Below are positions 40,520 through 49,542 of a stretch of 64,000 nt of DNA, in pieces (position 1 is the stretch's first letter; each line of letters starts with the position of its first letter). Both the position numbers and the translations under genes were made by a program. Origin of the DNA: Mycobacterium sp. IS-1264 (lineage in GTDB: Bacteria > Actinomycetota > Actinomycetes > Mycobacteriales > Mycobacteriaceae); contig NZ_MBES01000074.1 of the NCBI RefSeq assembly GCF_001954195.1, positions 186,001 to 250,000 on the forward strand. Reading direction: 5' to 3'. Under the pieces are notes generated by a model. That model saw only the letters and a list, made by a program, of their open reading frames with translations. It searched no databases and was not told the origin of the DNA.

Positions 40520-43500
40520 GTGACCCGACCTGCCGAGAATTCGCTTGAACTGACGCGAGGACAGCGCGACATTTGGCTGTCTCAGGAAACGGGTGATTCG
40601 GCGACAGGCTGGCAGGCCGGGTATTTCGTGGTGATCAGCGGTGTGGTCGAGCCTGGCTTGCTGGAACGTGCGATCCGGCATGTGGTTGCCGAGGCGGAGC
40701 CACTGAGAGTCGGCATTTTCGAGCTCGACGGACAAATCGTTCAGACAGCCACCGATTATCCGGACGTCGAGGTCCCCTTCTACGACGTGAGCGGCGCGCG
40801 GGAACCCTTTCGGGAGGCCCGCAAGCTGGCGTCGTCCATTCAACGCGACCCGATGCCGTGGGGCGGGCCGCTGTTCAGATTCGCATTGTTTCGCACACTG
40901 CCAGATGAATTTTGCTTGTTCATTTGTATCCACCACATCGTCATCGATGGATTCGGCTCCGTCCTTTTCGCAAATCGCGTCGCCCTGGTCTACTCGGCCT
41001 TTGCCGCCGGGGCACCGGTTCCGGCTCCCTCTTTTGGCTCGCTGTACGACCTGGTCGCGTGCGAATCGGAATATGAGGCATCCGGCAGTTATCAAGAGGA
41101 TCTCGCGTTTTGGACCGAGAATCTTCCCCCGCAGAGCGATCGGGCGGATTATCGCTTGCCGCGGGCAGGCGACGAGCATCATGCGGGCACCGCGTCCATG
41201 CCGGTGCCGCTGGATGTTGCGGTCGTCGAACGGGCGCAGCGCCTGGCTGACGCGTTGGGCGTTCGTCGATCGGCGGTGCTGACCGCGGCGTGCGCGCTTT
41301 TGGTACCGGGTTGGGGCGCGGGCGGATCCGAGGTGGTACTCGACTTCCCGGTGAGCAGGCGAACGACTCGAAAGTCGAAGACGATTCCGGGGATGGTTGC
41401 CGGGATCGTGCCGCTGGTGTTGACGGCGTCGCCGACCTCGTCGGTTGCGGGCCTATGTGAGCATGTGGAAGCTCGGATACGAGAAGTTCTGCGGCATCAG
41501 CGTTTTCCGGTGCAGGAATTGCTGAACAGCGCTGCGCACCGGAGCGCAGCCGCGACACGTGGCAGGGTCGCCGTCAATCTGTTCCCGTCGACCACGATCC
41601 TGCCGTTCGGCGGTGCGCCGGCATCGTTGGTCTACACCAATTTCGGGCGTGCGGACCGATTCGGACTGTTCTTCATCCAGGATGGCGACCGGCTGTCGCT
41701 GAGCACCGCGGGTGCGGATCCGCCGTCTCCAGATTTCGAGGGCGCCGCGTTGGCCAACCGCCTGGAAAAGCTGCTCATGGCCATGACCTCCGAGCCGGGA
41801 CGGTTATCCTCGATCGCTCTGGTCGACGAGCCCGTGCGCGCGCGACTCGATGCATGGGGCAACCGTGCCGCATTGACGAGCCCGGCACCCTCGATCTCGA
41901 CGGTGCCGGGCCTGTTTGCCGCCCACGCCGCGCGCATCCCGGAGGCGGCCGCGCTGGCATGCGGCGGCGTGGTCTTGACCTACCGGCAGCTCGACAACGC
42001 CAGCCGTCGGCTCGCATCCCGGTTGACCGGGGTCGGGGTAGGCCGCGGTGACGTGGTGGCCCTGCTGCTACCACGCAGCAACGAGGCCATCGTCGCGATC
42101 CTGGGAGTGCTGAAAGCTGGAGCCGCTTACCTACCCATCGACCCGGATCACCCCGACGCCCGCATCGCGTTCCTGCTGCGGGACACCACACCGGCAGCGG
42201 CGCTGACTACTCACCAGCTGGCCCACCGGCTCGGAGGCCATGACCTGGTGGTCATCGACGTCGGTGATGCCGCTGACACCGCGGCGGGCGCACCACCCGA
42301 CGCGGCCGTGCCGACACCGGCCGCCGAGGATATCGCCTACATTCTCTACACCTCGGGCACCACCGGGGCGCCCAAGGGAGTGGCGATCACCCATCACAAC
42401 ATCACCCAACTGATCGGCGCGCCGGCACCGTTCAACAACCAGACGAGCCGAGCGATAACCCAATGCCATTCCTACGCTTTCGACTTCTCGGTGTGGGAGA
42501 TCTGGGGCGCGCTCCTCAACGGAGGACGCCTGGTGGTGGTCCCCGAACAGGTGACGCAGTCGCTGGAGGACTTTCACGCGCTGCTTGTGGCCGAACACGT
42601 CACCGCCCTGACGCAGACTCCGTCGGCTGCGGCGGCGCTGTCGACAGACGGCCTGGCCGGTACGACATTGGTGGTGGGCGGTGAGCCCTGCACGTCCGAC
42701 GTCGTGGATCGCTGGGCGCCCGGGCGAACGATGATCAACGCCTACGGACCCACCGAAACCACGGTGTGCGTGTCCATCAGCGATCCGTTGCAACCAGGTT
42801 GCGGGGTACCACCGATCGGCCGCCCGCTGCCGGGAACGGTGGTGTTCGTCTTAGACCAGTGGTTGCGCAGGGTGCCCGTTGGTGTGGTAGGCGAGTTGTA
42901 TGTCGCGGGCGCCCAGGTGGGCCTCGGATATTGGCGCCGCACCGCCTTGACGGCCTCGCGCTTTGTGGCGTGTCCGTTCGGCGGGGACGGGACGCGAATG
43001 TATCGCACCGGCGACCTCGCGAGCTGGAGTTCCGACGGGCAACTGCACTACGCGGGCCGGGCGGATGACCAGGTCAAGATTCGCGGTTACCGCATCGAGC
43101 CCGGCGAAATCGCCGCCGAGCTGGCGCGGTTGCCGGGGGTAGGGCAGGCCGCGGTGATCGCCCGCGAGGACCGTCCCGGAGACAAACGCCTCGTCGGCTA
43201 CATCACCGGTGCGGCCGACCCGGCCACCGTTCGAACGGAACTGGGCGCCCGCTTGCCCCACTACCTGGTGCCTGCGGCGATCATGACGCTCGAGCGGTTG
43301 CCGCTGACCGTCAATGGCAAACTCGACACCGCCGCTTTGCCGGCCCCCGAATACACCGCCGCCGAGTACCGGCCTCCGAGCACCCCGGTCGAGGAAATCC
43401 TGGCCGGTCTCTACGCCCACGTCCTAGGGCTGGAACGGGTGGGTGTCGACCAATCATTCTTCGATCTGGGTGGCGACTCACTGCTGGCCATGCGCGTCAC

Positions 43501-44977
43501 CGCGGCGCTCAACGCCACTTTGGACGCCCGCTTGTCCGTGCGGGCACTGTTCGATGCGCCCACGATCGCCCAGCTGGCGCCCCTCGTCTCAGCCGGTTCG
43601 ACTCCGTCGACCCCATTGGTTCCGGTGGCGCGGCCCGCGGCGGTGCCGTTGTCGCATGCCCAACACCGGATGTGGACCGTCACTCAACTGCACGGACCGT
43701 CTCCGGTCTTCAACATCGCGTGGGCGCTTAGGCTTCGGGGCCCCCTCGAGGTCGAGGCGCTGCGTCAGGCCCTCGTCGACGTGGTGAACCGCCATCAAAT
43801 CCTGCGCACCGTCTATCCGGCCCTCGAGGGCCCACCCCGACAAGTCGTCGTTCCTCTCGAACGGGCGGACTTCGGCTGGCAGGTCGTTGACGCCACCGCG
43901 TGGTCCCCGCGGCGGCTCCAGCAGGCCGTCGCCTCCCATGCCCGTCACGAATTCGACCTGGCCACCCGGATCCCGTTGTTCGCCCAGTTGCATCGCGTGG
44001 CCGACGATGACCACCTGCTGGCCATTGCCGTGCACCACATCGCCGCCGACGGCTGGTCGGTGGCCCCGCTATCGGCCGACCTCGACACTGCCTACCGCAG
44101 TCGATGCGCCGGCCACGCCCCTAAGTGGGCGCCGCTTCCGATCCAATACATCGACTTCGCGCTGTGGCAGCGCGCCCATCTGGGGGACCCGGCCGATCCG
44201 CACAGCATCATCGCCGCCCAGCTCAACTTTTGGGAAGAGACTCTCGCGGGCATGCCCCTAGGCCTGGAGCTAGGCTCGGGCCGGCCGGACGAAGCGGTGG
44301 CCGACAACCACGGCGATATCGTGGCCGTAGAGTGGCCGGCGGCGTTGCACCGCAAGATAATCCGCGTGGCGCGCCAGCATCACGCCAGCAGCTTCATGGT
44401 TGTCCACGCGGGCTTCGCTGCGCTGCTGTCCAAACTCACCGCCAGCACCGACGTCCCTGTGGGAATCGCGGTGGCCGGCCGCGGCCACCCGGCGCTGGAC
44501 GATTTGGTCGGGGTCTTCGTCAACACCGTCGTGCTACGCGTCGGGGTGGCCGATGACGACACCTTCGCGGAGCTGCTGGCTCGCGTTCGTGCGCGCGGCC
44601 TGCAGGCGTTCGACCGCCAGGACCTGCCCTACGGACTTCTCGTCGACCGGATATGCGCGGCGCGCTCAGTGCCGCCCCGCCCCCTGATACAAACGATGCT
44701 GGCCTGGCAGAACAACAAGCCCGCCGCGCGGGTGCTGGGCGATCTGGATGTCACGTGGGATCCGGTACACACCGGGACAGCACGAATGAACTTCTTGCTG
44801 TCGCTCACCGAAGAGTTCGCCGACGGCGGTGAGCCCGCCGGAATCAGCGGCGTCGTGGAATACCGCACCGCGGTTTTCACCCCGACCGCGGTCAAAACCC
44901 TGATCGACCAGTTGGAGAAGCTGTTGGGGACGCTGACAGCCGATCCGCAATTGCGGCTTTCGTCGATCGACTTGTGA
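40520..44977 (+). CDS. Non-ribosomal peptide synthetase, C-A-T-C
   Basis: 1485 residues from GTG 40520 (AAGGGACG upstream); the track from 40310 has no coding look before it. Condensation domain 1 spans about residues 8-440 with HHIVIDG at 138-144. Adenylation domain about 460-950 has YTSGTTGAPKG at 610-620, YGPTETT, YRTGDLASW and NGKLD. Thiolation domain has FFDLGGDSLL with Ser987. Condensation domain 2 runs 1045-1485 with HHIAADG at 1172-1178. No thioesterase or epimerase follows. By eye the specificity code reads D-F-W-T-V-G-A-V-C-K, nearest to aromatic-residue codes, with low certainty. No NRPS partners or MbtH protein are seen nearby. Confidence 0.95.
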   Translation: MTRPAENSLELTRGQRDIWLSQETGDSATGWQAGYFVVISGVVEPGLLERAIRHVVAEAEPLRVGIFELDGQIVQTATDYPDVEVPFYDVSGAREPFREARKLASSIQRDPMPWGGPLFRFALFRTLPDEFCLFICIHHIVIDGFGSVLFANRVALVYSAFAAGAPVPAPSFGSLYDLVACESEYEASGSYQEDLAFWTENLPPQSDRADYRLPRAGDEHHAGTASMPVPLDVAVVERAQRLADALGVRRSAVLTAACALLVPGWGAGGSEVVLDFPVSRRTTRKSKTIPGMVAGIVPLVLTASPTSSVAGLCEHVEARIREVLRHQRFPVQELLNSAAHRSAAATRGRVAVNLFPSTTILPFGGAPASLVYTNFGRADRFGLFFIQDGDRLSLSTAGADPPSPDFEGAALANRLEKLLMAMTSEPGRLSSIALVDEPVRARLDAWGNRAALTSPAPSISTVPGLFAAHAARIPEAAALACGGVVLTYRQLDNASRRLASRLTGVGVGRGDVVALLLPRSNEAIVAILGVLKAGAAYLPIDPDHPDARIAFLLRDTTPAAALTTHQLAHRLGGHDLVVIDVGDAADTAAGAPPDAAVPTPAAEDIAYILYTSGTTGAPKGVAITHHNITQLIGAPAPFNNQTSRAITQCHSYAFDFSVWEIWGALLNGGRLVVVPEQVTQSLEDFHALLVAEHVTALTQTPSAAAALSTDGLAGTTLVVGGEPCTSDVVDRWAPGRTMINAYGPTETTVCVSISDPLQPGCGVPPIGRPLPGTVVFVLDQWLRRVPVGVVGELYVAGAQVGLGYWRRTALTASRFVACPFGGDGTRMYRTGDLASWSSDGQLHYAGRADDQVKIRGYRIEPGEIAAELARLPGVGQAAVIAREDRPGDKRLVGYITGAADPATVRTELGARLPHYLVPAAIMTLERLPLTVNGKLDTAALPAPEYTAAEYRPPSTPVEEILAGLYAHVLGLERVGVDQSFFDLGGDSLLAMRVTAALNATLDARLSVRALFDAPTIAQLAPLVSAGSTPSTPLVPVARPAAVPLSHAQHRMWTVTQLHGPSPVFNIAWALRLRGPLEVEALRQALVDVVNRHQILRTVYPALEGPPRQVVVPLERADFGWQVVDATAWSPRRLQQAVASHARHEFDLATRIPLFAQLHRVADDDHLLAIAVHHIAADGWSVAPLSADLDTAYRSRCAGHAPKWAPLPIQYIDFALWQRAHLGDPADPHSIIAAQLNFWEETLAGMPLGLELGSGRPDEAVADNHGDIVAVEWPAALHRKIIRVARQHHASSFMVVHAGFAALLSKLTASTDVPVGIAVAGRGHPALDDLVGVFVNTVVLRVGVADDDTFAELLARVRARGLQAFDRQDLPYGLLVDRICAARSVPPRPLIQTMLAWQNNKPAARVLGDLDVTWDPVHTGTARMNFLLSLTEEFADGGEPAGISGVVEYRTAVFTPTAVKTLIDQLEKLLGTLTADPQLRLSSIDL

Positions 44978-45048
44978 GGAGAGCCAGGCGGCAGACTCGT
45001 GGGGCAATTGGGACGGCCGCGACGTGACGGACGGGCTACCGTGAGTTC

Positions 45049-45816
45049 ATGTCCGGGAAGGGCGCGCCGCAGTACCCGATCGAGTCGGTCGACAACGCGC
45101 TCAAGCTGCTGCTGCTGCTGGGTGAGCAGCCGCAGATCCGGTTGAGCGAGGCGACGCGCTACCTGGGGGTGGCGTCCTCGACCGCGCATCGGCTGCTGGC
45201 CATGCTGGCCTATCGCGGGTTCGTCCGCCAAGACCCGGTGTCCAAGGCGTATCTGCCGGGCCCGTCGTTGACCGGTGTGGCGTTTGCGATCTTCGGCCGC
45301 ATCGACATTCAGCGATCGGCCACGCCGATCATGCGCAGCCTCAGCGAACAACTGCGCGAAACCATTCACCTCGGAATGCTCGACGGCGCGGGCGTTCGTT
45401 TCGTCGCGGCGGTCGAGGGGCCCGCCGCGGTGCGGGTGGCGTCGCGGCTCGGGCGCACCCTGCCGGCCCACTGCACCTCGACGGGCAAGGTCCTGCTGGC
45501 CCAGTTGTCCGAGCAGGAATTGCGTCAACTGCTACCCGATGAACCGTTGCAGCGCATCACCTCTCGTTCGATCGGCAGCCGCACCGAGTTGGAGGCGGAG
45601 CTTGGCCGCATCCGCGAGCGGGGCTACGCGGTCAATCGCGAGGAGAGCGAGGAAGGTGTCGCGTCGGTCGCGGTGCCCATCCCGACCCGGGCTCCCGGAC
45701 TGCGCATCGCGCTCAACGCCGCCGCCCCACAGCAGCGGCTGCGCAGCTCGCAATACTCGTCGGTGGCCGCCGCACTCACCAAGGCGGCCAAGGAGATTGG
45801 CGATCAGCTCGGCTGA
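45049..45816 (+). CDS. IclR-family regulator of the aromatic cluster
   Basis: 255 residues from ATG 45049. N-terminal winged helix: SVDNALKLLLLLGEQPQIRLSEATRYLGVASSTAHRLLAML, in part; C-terminal IclR effector domain with LPAHCTSTGKVLLAQ and EEGVASVAVPI. IclR members commonly control protocatechuate and phthalate genes. The next gene is convergent and the ends overlap by 13 bp, so it regulates in trans; the likely target is the divergent Rieske/pcaH promoter near 49.4-49.5 kb. Confidence 0.93.
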   Translation: MSGKGAPQYPIESVDNALKLLLLLGEQPQIRLSEATRYLGVASSTAHRLLAMLAYRGFVRQDPVSKAYLPGPSLTGVAFAIFGRIDIQRSATPIMRSLSEQLRETIHLGMLDGAGVRFVAAVEGPAAVRVASRLGRTLPAHCTSTGKVLLAQLSEQELRQLLPDEPLQRITSRSIGSRTELEAELGRIRERGYAVNREESEEGVASVAVPIPTRAPGLRIALNAAAPQQRLRSSQYSSVAAALTKAAKEIGDQLG

Positions 45817-46532
45817 GCGCCTAAGCGGGCCACCTCGTGGCGAAAGGCCGCCTCGGCGGTGAACGCGGCTCCCAGGTCCGGCAGGTCGTCCCAGTCGGAG
45901 TCGTCGATGTCGGCCAGGGTGCCGCCGGCCGAGCGCACCCGCAACGACATCCGCGCCAGTGCGTCCACGCTGATCGCCTGCAGCACCGCCTGCTCGACGG
46001 TGGCCGCGGCACTGGTGATTCCGTGTCCGCGGCAGATCACCACCGGCCGGCCGCGCATGGCGGCCACCATGTCCTTGCCCAGCGCCGAATTGCGGATCAG
46101 CACGGCGCGTTCGTAGACGGGCACGCCGCCGCGGGCCAGCCGCGCGCCGGGAATGTCGTAGGCCCCGTAGATGGGCCGGACCTCGATGCCGGCGAGGTCG
46201 GCGGCGACGACGGCGGGCGGGTGCAGGTGCGCGACGGCCCGGTAGTCCGGGTTGGCCAGTAGGGTTTCGACGTGGATGGGCAGTTCGTTGGGCACGCGGT
46301 AGCCGTCGAGTTCGCCTGTGGCGCCGGCGGTTCCGTCGAAGGTAATGAGCCGGACGTCGGACGCCCGGGTGAAGGCCACTCCGGTGTCGGTGTCGCTGCG
46401 GCACCGAATCAGCAGGCGCTCGTCGTCGATCCGCAGGCTCAGGTGGCCGAGGATGCCGTCGACCAGGCCGCGGGCCGCGGCGACCCGGCAGCCCTGGGCC
46501 ACCAGGGCGCGCTGCTCGTCAAGGCGTGTCAT
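45804..46532 (-). CDS. Class II aldolase-family decarboxylase (PhtC-like)
   Basis: 242 residues from ATG 46532, coupled by ATGA to the dehydrogenase. Metal-binding His pair is in VAHLHPPAVVAA and the third His in VICRGHGITS, the class II aldolase/adducin pattern; GHLSLRIDDERLLI is the phosphate/carboxylate loop. In actinobacterial phthalate clusters an enzyme of this family decarboxylates 3,4-dihydroxyphthalate to protocatechuate, which fits the adjacent pcaHG. It is last in the five-gene unit. Confidence 0.88.
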   Translation of the reverse strand: MTRLDEQRALVAQGCRVAAARGLVDGILGHLSLRIDDERLLIRCRSDTDTGVAFTRASDVRLITFDGTAGATGELDGYRVPNELPIHVETLLANPDYRAVAHLHPPAVVAADLAGIEVRPIYGAYDIPGARLARGGVPVYERAVLIRNSALGKDMVAAMRGRPVVICRGHGITSAAATVEQAVLQAISVDALARMSLRVRSAGGTLADIDDSDWDDLPDLGAAFTAEAAFRHEVARLGAQPS

Positions 46533-47323
46533 CGTGGCGCGCCCAACCCGAATCCGCCGTCGGGGTGGATCGTTTCGCCGGTGATACCGCGGGATCGGTC
46601 GGACGCCAGGAACACGTAACTCCATGCGTGGTCGCGGCCGTCGAGCGCGACGTTGAGCGGGGTGCGCGCGGCCAGGTCGCGCGCGCGGTTGGGGGTGTCG
46701 TCGAGGCGCACGGCGTCCAGTCCCAGGGTGGACGGGCCGCGCAGGTCGGTGTTGAGCGTGCCGCCCGGCGCCACCCCGTTGACGCGAATCCCGGGCGCCA
46801 GCTCGTGCGCCAGGGCCGAAACCAGCCCGCGCACGGCGAACTTGGACGACACATACAGCACGCCGCCGCGTCCGGGGTAGAACGACGACGCCGACTCGGT
46901 CAGGATGATGGAGGAGCCGGTTCCGGCCTGCAACGCCGGCACCGCGGCCTTGACCGAGTGCAGATGGCTGAGCACGTTGGTACGGAAGATTTCGTCAAAA
47001 GCTGAGGTAAGGCCGTCGGCGTCGAGGTCGCCAATTCCCTTGTAGAAATCGAAGATTCCGACGCAGTTCACCAGCGTGTCCAGTCCACCGAACGCCTCCA
47101 CCGCCGCGGCGACCGCGCGCTCGTTGGCCTCGCGGTTGACGGCATCGCCTTCGATGACCGGGAGGCCGGGCGACTCCCGTCGCAGCGCCGCACATTTACC
47201 GGGATCACGTTCCAGCACGGCGACTTTGGCGCCCTCGGCGCAAAACGCGTCGACGACGGCGCGGCCGATGCCCGAACCGGCCCCCACCACCAGCGCCCGC
47301 TTGCCCTCGAGCCAGGCCGTCAT
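46529..47323 (-). CDS. cis-Dihydrodiol dehydrogenase (SDR)
   Basis: 264 residues from ATG 47323. Rossmann motif VGAGSGIGRAVVDAF, NAD-type acid in VLERDP, NCVGIFDF, catalytic S-x-Y-x3-K region SASSFYPGRGGVLYVSSKFAV, and PGGTLNTDL. It matches BphB/HcaB-type dehydrogenases, which rearomatise a cis-dihydrodiol to a catechol. It is coupled to both neighbours by ATGA-type overlaps. Together with the Rieske enzyme it forms a two-step ring-activation unit. Confidence 0.92.
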   Translation of the reverse strand: MTAWLEGKRALVVGAGSGIGRAVVDAFCAEGAKVAVLERDPGKCAALRRESPGLPVIEGDAVNREANERAVAAAVEAFGGLDTLVNCVGIFDFYKGIGDLDADGLTSAFDEIFRTNVLSHLHSVKAAVPALQAGTGSSIILTESASSFYPGRGGVLYVSSKFAVRGLVSALAHELAPGIRVNGVAPGGTLNTDLRGPSTLGLDAVRLDDTPNRARDLAARTPLNVALDGRDHAWSYVFLASDRSRGITGETIHPDGGFGLGAPR

Positions 47324-47547
47324 CGTTCCCCCTCGTCGGGCAGCAGCGGGCCATCGGAATTGCCGACCATGGCCGCCAGCGTACGACTGTTCTGCCGGGT
47401 GAGTGCCTCGATCTCGAGCGCGTCCAGGCTGATCCACCGCCCGGTCTTGGGCGCGCTGATCAGCAGCCGCGACCCGTTGCGCGTATCGACCCGGCGCACC
47501 ACGACCTCGCTGAATTCGTTGGCAATCGTGATGGGCTCGTCGCTCAC
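47320..47547 (-). CDS. Small protein in the dioxygenase operon (75 residues)
   Basis: 75 residues (MSDEPITIANEFSEVVVRRV) with strong coding character, overlapping the beta-subunit stop and the dehydrogenase start by ATGA each. The sequence contains a beta-rich patch (VVVRRVDTRNGSRLLISAPKTGRWISLDALEIEAL) without Cys or His clusters, so it is not a ferredoxin. Similar small genes occur in other actinobacterial ring-hydroxylating operons, as I recall, sometimes labelled dihydrodiol dehydrogenase by neighbourhood. Function unknown. Confidence 0.8.
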   Translation of the reverse strand: MSDEPITIANEFSEVVVRRVDTRNGSRLLISAPKTGRWISLDALEIEALTRQNSRTLAAMVGNSDGPLLPDEGER

Positions 47548-48074
47548 AGGAACACCGCCAGGTTTTGCATCCGCAGCACCGACTCGTCGACAAATATCTT
47601 GCGGCGGGCCAGCTTCCAGCTATCGCCACACCTGCGCAGGACATCCTCGCGGCCGCACGACACCAGCGCGCTCTCGTTCACGTCCCCGCGGCTACGGAAG
47701 AGCAGTTCGGCCGATTCGACTACCAGGTCTGCCTCGTCGTCGCCGTCGAAGGTGCGCACGTTGGTCACGAAGTGCCGCAGCCGCGACGGCGGATCCTCGG
47801 TCCAGGCGTGCTCGGTGGCGAAGCGCGCGACCCGCTGGCGCAGCGAGTACTTGTCCTCGTCGAAATGGGCCATCCCCGGTTTGGGAAAAGAAAACGTGTC
47901 GAACCCGGCGCCGCGTGCCGTGGTAACCCGGACCGGCATCACATAGCGGACGTCGTCGGTCAGCGTGTCCAGCCACGCGTCGTAGTCCTGGGCGTCCAGC
48001 AGGTAGGCCTCGTCGACCAGGAACTGATGGGCTTGCAGATGACGAATGTCATTGAACGGCAGAGCTTTTCTCAT
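47544..48074 (-). CDS. Aromatic-ring-hydroxylating dioxygenase, beta subunit
   Basis: 176 residues from ATG 48074, overlapping the alpha-subunit stop by ATGA. NTF2-like/cystatin fold of the Rieske oxygenase small subunit: LQAHQFLVDEAYLLDAQDYDAWLDTLTDDVRYVMP, in part, and a C-terminal WKLARRKIFVDESVL, the standard closing motif. It has a structural role in the alpha3beta3 complex. Length is normal (about 160-180). Confidence 0.94.
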   Translation of the reverse strand: MRKALPFNDIRHLQAHQFLVDEAYLLDAQDYDAWLDTLTDDVRYVMPVRVTTARGAGFDTFSFPKPGMAHFDEDKYSLRQRVARFATEHAWTEDPPSRLRHFVTNVRTFDGDDEADLVVESAELLFRSRGDVNESALVSCGREDVLRRCGDSWKLARRKIFVDESVLRMQNLAVFL

Positions 48075-49402
48075 GACAGGTAATCCGCCCACAACCTCAG
48101 CAACTCGCGCTGGTTGTTCTCGTTGTAGCCGACCTGCGCGCGTCCCGGCCCGTGAAACGACTCGGCCGTCAGCGGCTCGATCACCGGACGGTCATCGGGC
48201 AGCAGGCCCATCCGGCTGTTCAGCAGCAGGCGGCGCGCCATCGAACCGCCCGCGGTGGTAGTCAGCGACACCCAGTTCTCCACGTCGTCTTGTTCGAACA
48301 TGCCGGTCGAACCGAAGCACATCAAATACGCCTTGTAGGAGTCCCGTTTGTACTGCGGGGGAGCGGCCGAGTCCACCGCGAACCACGAGCACACCTCGGT
48401 TTCGTTCGCACTGATCGGCTGCCACAGCCGGATCGAGATGAACGGCAAAACCGCCTCGCTGCCGGGCAATTTCGGCCAGTTGTGCACGAAACTCAGGTTC
48501 GGGAAGCAGGTCGCCGCGGAGATCATGAAGCCGTCCTCGCCGACAACCCGCTGCTGCCGCGGCGTCCAGGTGTCCTTGATGCGGCCGATCATCTCGTCGG
48601 GATAGCCGACGTAGCGCATCCGCTCCTCGAAGCCGCCGGGCGGCAGTTTGTAGGTGGTGCCGCCGCCGCGGTGCGCCCAGTAGGTGGCGCCGTCCTTGCG
48701 CTTCTGGGCTTTTGGCTCGCGGAACAGGCCGATGTCGACGATCGACGCGTGCGTGTGCGGCGTGTGGTACATGTCGCCGGCGAAGTTCTCGGCGCCGATC
48801 TTCCAGTTGGCCTTGATCCGCCATCGTTGCGGGCCCCGCACCTCGAGGCCGCCGGCGCTCTGTTTGGTGTAGTAGTCCAGGTAGAACCTGAAGTCGCCGA
48901 GGAAGTCCTCGAGCGGCTCGGCGTGCGGATCCAGGCTGATGAACAACAGCCCGTTGTAGCCGGCCAGGTTCGGTGCCGGCAGCAGGGTCTGGTTTTTGGC
49001 GAACCCCTCGTCGCCCCCGTAGGCCTCGCGGTGGAACGGCAAGCCGGTGAGCCGGCCGTCGTTGCGGTAGGTCCAGCCGTGGTACGGGCAGCGGAAGTTG
49101 GAGGCGTTGCCCATCTCGGCGCGACAGACCTGCATGCCACGGTGCAGGCACATATTGAACAAGGCACGCACCTCGCCGTTGGCGCAGCGGGTGATGATGA
49201 AGGAATCGTCGAGGACCCGGCGCACCACGTAGTCGCCCTCCTGCGGGATCTCCGACTCGTGGGCCACGAAGGTCCATGCCCGGCCGAACAACCGTTCCTT
49301 CTCCTGCTCGAACAGCTGCCTGTCGTTGTAGATGTGCGCGGGGATCATCCCCCGGCGGACGCTCTCGAAGACAGCGGCTAGGTCACGGGGCTGATCTGAC
49401 AT
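48071..49402 (-). CDS. Aromatic-ring-hydroxylating dioxygenase, alpha subunit
   Basis: 443 residues. Rieske centre: CLHRG (Cys and His) then 16 residues on, CPYHGW. The mononuclear iron site is in GAENFAGDMYHTPHTH, with bridging Asp and two His ligands; the third ligand Asp comes later near DDVENW. It resembles the actinobacterial (PhtAa/NidA-like) branch. The nearby decarboxylase and pcaHG suggest phthalate or a related dicarboxylate as substrate; this is inference. No dedicated reductase lies in the operon. Confidence 0.94.
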   Translation of the reverse strand: MSDQPRDLAAVFESVRRGMIPAHIYNDRQLFEQEKERLFGRAWTFVAHESEIPQEGDYVVRRVLDDSFIITRCANGEVRALFNMCLHRGMQVCRAEMGNASNFRCPYHGWTYRNDGRLTGLPFHREAYGGDEGFAKNQTLLPAPNLAGYNGLLFISLDPHAEPLEDFLGDFRFYLDYYTKQSAGGLEVRGPQRWRIKANWKIGAENFAGDMYHTPHTHASIVDIGLFREPKAQKRKDGATYWAHRGGGTTYKLPPGGFEERMRYVGYPDEMIGRIKDTWTPRQQRVVGEDGFMISAATCFPNLSFVHNWPKLPGSEAVLPFISIRLWQPISANETEVCSWFAVDSAAPPQYKRDSYKAYLMCFGSTGMFEQDDVENWVSLTTTAGGSMARRLLLNSRMGLLPDDRPVIEPLTAESFHGPGRAQVGYNENNQRELLRLWADYLS

Positions 49403-49413
49403 CGGCGGCTCAC

Positions 49414-49426
49414 TCTGTTCTACAGA
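49414..49426. promoter_or_regulatory. Short dyad in the Rieske/pcaH divergent promoter
   Basis: TCTGT-TCT-ACAGA, 12 bp upstream of the alpha-subunit start, in the 140-bp spacer shared with pcaH. A possible IclR or TetR site; too short to be certain. Confidence 0.45.
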
Positions 49427-49542
49427 AACAACTTCCTCTAGATAGAGTCCCGCAGACTGGGCCTCCGGTCAATCAGCCCGGCCGCGCCGCGCTGGTGCGC
49501 GCTCTGTAATTCTCGGCCGCATCGCGGGTAGCCTCACGGCTC

